Positions 62,258-64,000 of a DNA stretch of 64,000 nt are shown in pieces (within the stretch, counting starts at the first letter, position 1; each line of letters opens with the position of its first letter). Source of the DNA: Chryseobacterium daecheongense (GTDB taxonomy: Bacteria > Bacteroidota > Bacteroidia > Flavobacteriales > Weeksellaceae); contig CP115858.1 of assembly GCA_027920525.1 (NCBI GenBank), positions 1-64,000 on the forward strand. Reading direction: 5' to 3'. A program made the position numbers and the translations under genes. The notes under the pieces are model-generated. The model worked only from the letters and a program-made list of their open reading frames with translations. It searched no databases and was not told the origin of the DNA.

Positions 62258-64000
62258 TTACATTGGTGCCTGCTGGTCATCTCCGGCAGCATTAGCGTTA
62301 ATGTCTTTTTTCTTTTTAGGTTGGTCTACTTTTTCCCCTTGTTTGAATCTGTAAGTTAAAGATAGAGCAAACTGTCTTGGTTGCCATTGCATGTAAGAAT
62401 CTCTGGTGAAATCAGTACCATAAGTTGTGGATCTCATTGCTCTGGTATTGAAAATATCCTGAATATTGAAACCTATCGTACCATTGCCATCCCATATCGT
62501 TTTGGAAACTCCTAAACTTATTGCATACATATCTTTTCTGTCCTGGCTCTGGGTCTTTTGTGCTCCTCTATAGAAACCTTGTAGCTGGAAATTAAAAGTT
62601 TTATCAACTTTAAAGGTAGATGTTAATCTGGCTCTTGTAGAAAAGCCACTTCCATCAAATGACATTGGTTTATCCATGGTTTTAGGATCGTAATAACTAC
62701 CGGTAGTCTTATAGCCAAACAGGTCAACATTTCCCATAAATTTTAACCATTTGGTTGCGTCCCAATTAAAATTTAGATCTAGACCATAGCGATCGTCATT
62801 TCCTAAGTTGATTGGCTTTGTATGAAATGTTGTAATATCGTTATCATCAACTGTTTTGTACACCAGCATTTTAACATCATCACTTGAGTGTCTGTAGTAA
62901 AGCGTAGGGTTGATGGTAAAGCTTTTTTTAGAAATGCTGTATCCTACTTCGTAAGAATCGACATAAGATGGATTCAGATCAATATTCCCGTCAAAAATGT
63001 TTTGATTGTCATTATAACTTGGATTTGGGATCATAAAGAATGAACGTGGACGATCAATCCTTCTTGAATAATTTACTAAAAACTGATTGTCTTTTGCTAT
63101 TTCATAGCTTAGAAATACACTAGGGAAAAGGTTATTATAGTTTTTGGTTGTTTTTTGAGCTCCTCCGGCAAGATTTAAATAATCAATATCTACTTTGGAA
63201 ATTTCGTCCCTTAAACCCAGTTGATACCCGAGCTTTCCGATTTTGCTTTTAAACTGAAGATAAAATGCATTAAACATTTCTTTGTAAGTCGCGTTGTATG
63301 AGTAATCTTCAAGATAAGATAGCAAAGGATGGGATGCTGTGCTTTCCATGACCATGTTATTATAGTCATTTTTATTGATATCTAATCTATAACCGGCTTC
63401 AATCTTAGAATTTTCACCAATCGGAAGTTCATAATCAGCTTTTCCTATAAATGATCGGTTAAGTGTTTTCTGTGCTACAAAATCTTCAAGCTGGAAAACG
63501 TTATTGTTGGTATCATATATATTGGTATCATTATTAGATCGGTTCCTTTGCAAACTTGCTGAGAGGGATAAATTCTGGCCTTTATCATCAAATTTGTGAT
63601 CAAGTCCGAAATCTCCCTGAAATGCTAAGTTATTGCCATTTCCTGTATTCGATCTTTGTCTGAAACCTGTTGTATTATTGGTGAAGTAATCATAATAGGT
63701 TACGTTCCCGTTGCTGTTGTTGTCAAAAGTTCTTACAGTACCGGATGCGTTTACGGAGGTTTTGTCATTGATATCATAAACTACCCCCGCAGAAGCGTTA
63801 TAATTATCATTTTTACTCTTTGTAATGGACTCGTTGTCAATCTGGCTTGTTGTACCACTTGAAAATATTGAATTGTTTCTGCTTGTATTTTTAGACTCGC
63901 GGTATCCACCACCTCCATTTAAAAACCAATTGAATTTTCCTTTTCTCCAACTTAAGTTGGTATTGAGAGAAGTTTGTGGAAGATATCCTAAAGTTCCAAC
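62258..64000 (-). CDS. TonB-dependent outer membrane beta-barrel protein, 5' end outside the window
   Basis: The frame is open from its stop at 62258 to the window end, so this is the C-terminal part (about 580 residues) of a receptor. The shorter start at a TTG near 63553 is not real, since upstream codons continue the barrel (KGQNLSLSASLQRNRSNND). Features: alternating aromatic strands, YELPIGENSKIEAGYRLD-like and LVNYSRRIDRPRSFFMIPNPSY, and an unusual end: AFALSLTYRFKQGEK plus a charged tail with PKKKKDINANAAGDDQQ. It matches the outer membrane beta-barrel family (OMP_b-brl_3) with an N-terminal carboxypeptidase-like domain presumed beyond the window. Confidence 0.9.
   Translation of the reverse strand, partial: VGTLGYLPQTSLNTNLSWRKGKFNWFLNGGGGYRESKNTSRNNSIFSSGTTSQIDNESITKSKNDNYNASAGVVYDINDKTSVNASGTVRTFDNNSNGNVTYYDYFTNNTTGFRQRSNTGNGNNLAFQGDFGLDHKFDDKGQNLSLSASLQRNRSNNDTNIYDTNNNVFQLEDFVAQKTLNRSFIGKADYELPIGENSKIEAGYRLDINKNDYNNMVMESTASHPLLSYLEDYSYNATYKEMFNAFYLQFKSKIGKLGYQLGLRDEISKVDIDYLNLAGGAQKTTKNYNNLFPSVFLSYEIAKDNQFLVNYSRRIDRPRSFFMIPNPSYNDNQNIFDGNIDLNPSYVDSYEVGYSISKKSFTINPTLYYRHSSDDVKMLVYKTVDDNDITTFHTKPINLGNDDRYGLDLNFNWDATKWLKFMGNVDLFGYKTTGSYYDPKTMDKPMSFDGSGFSTRARLTSTFKVDKTFNFQLQGFYRGAQKTQSQDRKDMYAISLGVSKTIWDGNGTIGFNIQDIFNTRAMRSTTYGTDFTRDSYMQWQPRQFALSLTYRFKQGEKVDQPKKKKDINANAAGDDQQAPM

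Noticed and set aside
63552..63560. Apparent TTG start of the terminal outer membrane protein at 63553
   Set aside because: The frame is open upstream to the window end and the codons continue a beta-barrel pattern, so this is an internal leucine and the gene is partial at 64000.
1..64000. tRNA, rRNA, prophage, integrase or IS transposase genes
   Set aside because: None could be supported by reading either strand; all larger frames belong to other families.

Overview
The window begins at the first base of dnaA, so the chromosome has probably been rotated to that gene. It reads as the chromosome of a Flavobacteriia member, most likely Chryseobacterium or a close Weeksellaceae relative. The supports are: AT-rich DNA; the Bacteroidota promoter signature (TAnnTTTG, sometimes with TTG about 19 bp upstream) before many genes; SusC/SusD proteins; a subtilase with a type IX secretion C-terminal domain; a Bacteroidota-type MetRS with a KISTS loop; and a small Cys-rich peptide with the LSREEL-type leader that is frequent in Chryseobacterium. 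I saw no rRNA, tRNA, CRISPR array, prophage or transposase gene.

Layout. 1-3.7 kb: dnaA, then a tight trio (low-Mr tyrosine phosphatase, NTF2-like secreted protein, RsmI-like methyltransferase) and an unknown gene. 3.8-5.2 kb: DUF4349 lipoprotein and Mpo1-like membrane protein on the minus strand. 5.2-10.3 kb: AraC-type regulator followed by a tripartite efflux operon (TolC, HlyD/EmrA, MFS) with a palindromic site at its promoter. 10.4-14.5 kb: siderophore-interacting flavoprotein behind a long AT palindrome, a methyltransferase, and metG. 14.5-26.4 kb: a starch/maltodextrin utilisation locus (SusC, SusD, SusE/F-like, GH97, GH13, NTF2-like, sugar MFS) in which surface binding, outer-membrane import, hydrolysis and inner-membrane uptake are all encoded; no LacI or SusR gene lies beside it. 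26.6-32.1 kb: GMC oxidoreductase and MFS pair, azoreductase with divergent HxlR regulator, pirin and a flavin reductase. 32.1-38.7 kb: purM-purN-purH-purD-guaA, preceded by a promoter, a 24-codon ORF and a terminator that look like a leader/attenuator, with long snap-back repeats between the genes. 38.8-47.6 kb: candidate small RNA, large secreted glycosidase-like protein, GNAT-nitrilase fusion, RiPP-like peptide, UbiB-type kinase, secreted Cys-rich protein, DEAD-box helicase. 47.7-54.7 kb: mostly minus strand (SGNH hydrolase, lipoproteins, iron alcohol dehydrogenase, HxlR regulator divergent from a dihydrolipoyl dehydrogenase, four unknown envelope genes). 54.7-64 kb: ppc, T9SS subtilase, a sugar-nucleotide group (DegT aminotransferase, membrane protein, galE, cytidylyltransferase) and a TonB-dependent beta-barrel protein that runs off the window.

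The least explained material is small and mostly non-coding: the orphan peptide at 43.7 kb, the purM leader, five palindromic candidate operators placed at promoters, promoters that leave no room for a 5' leader, and several families of hairpin-forming intergenic repeats. No large new gene system stands out; most genes belong to recognisable families.
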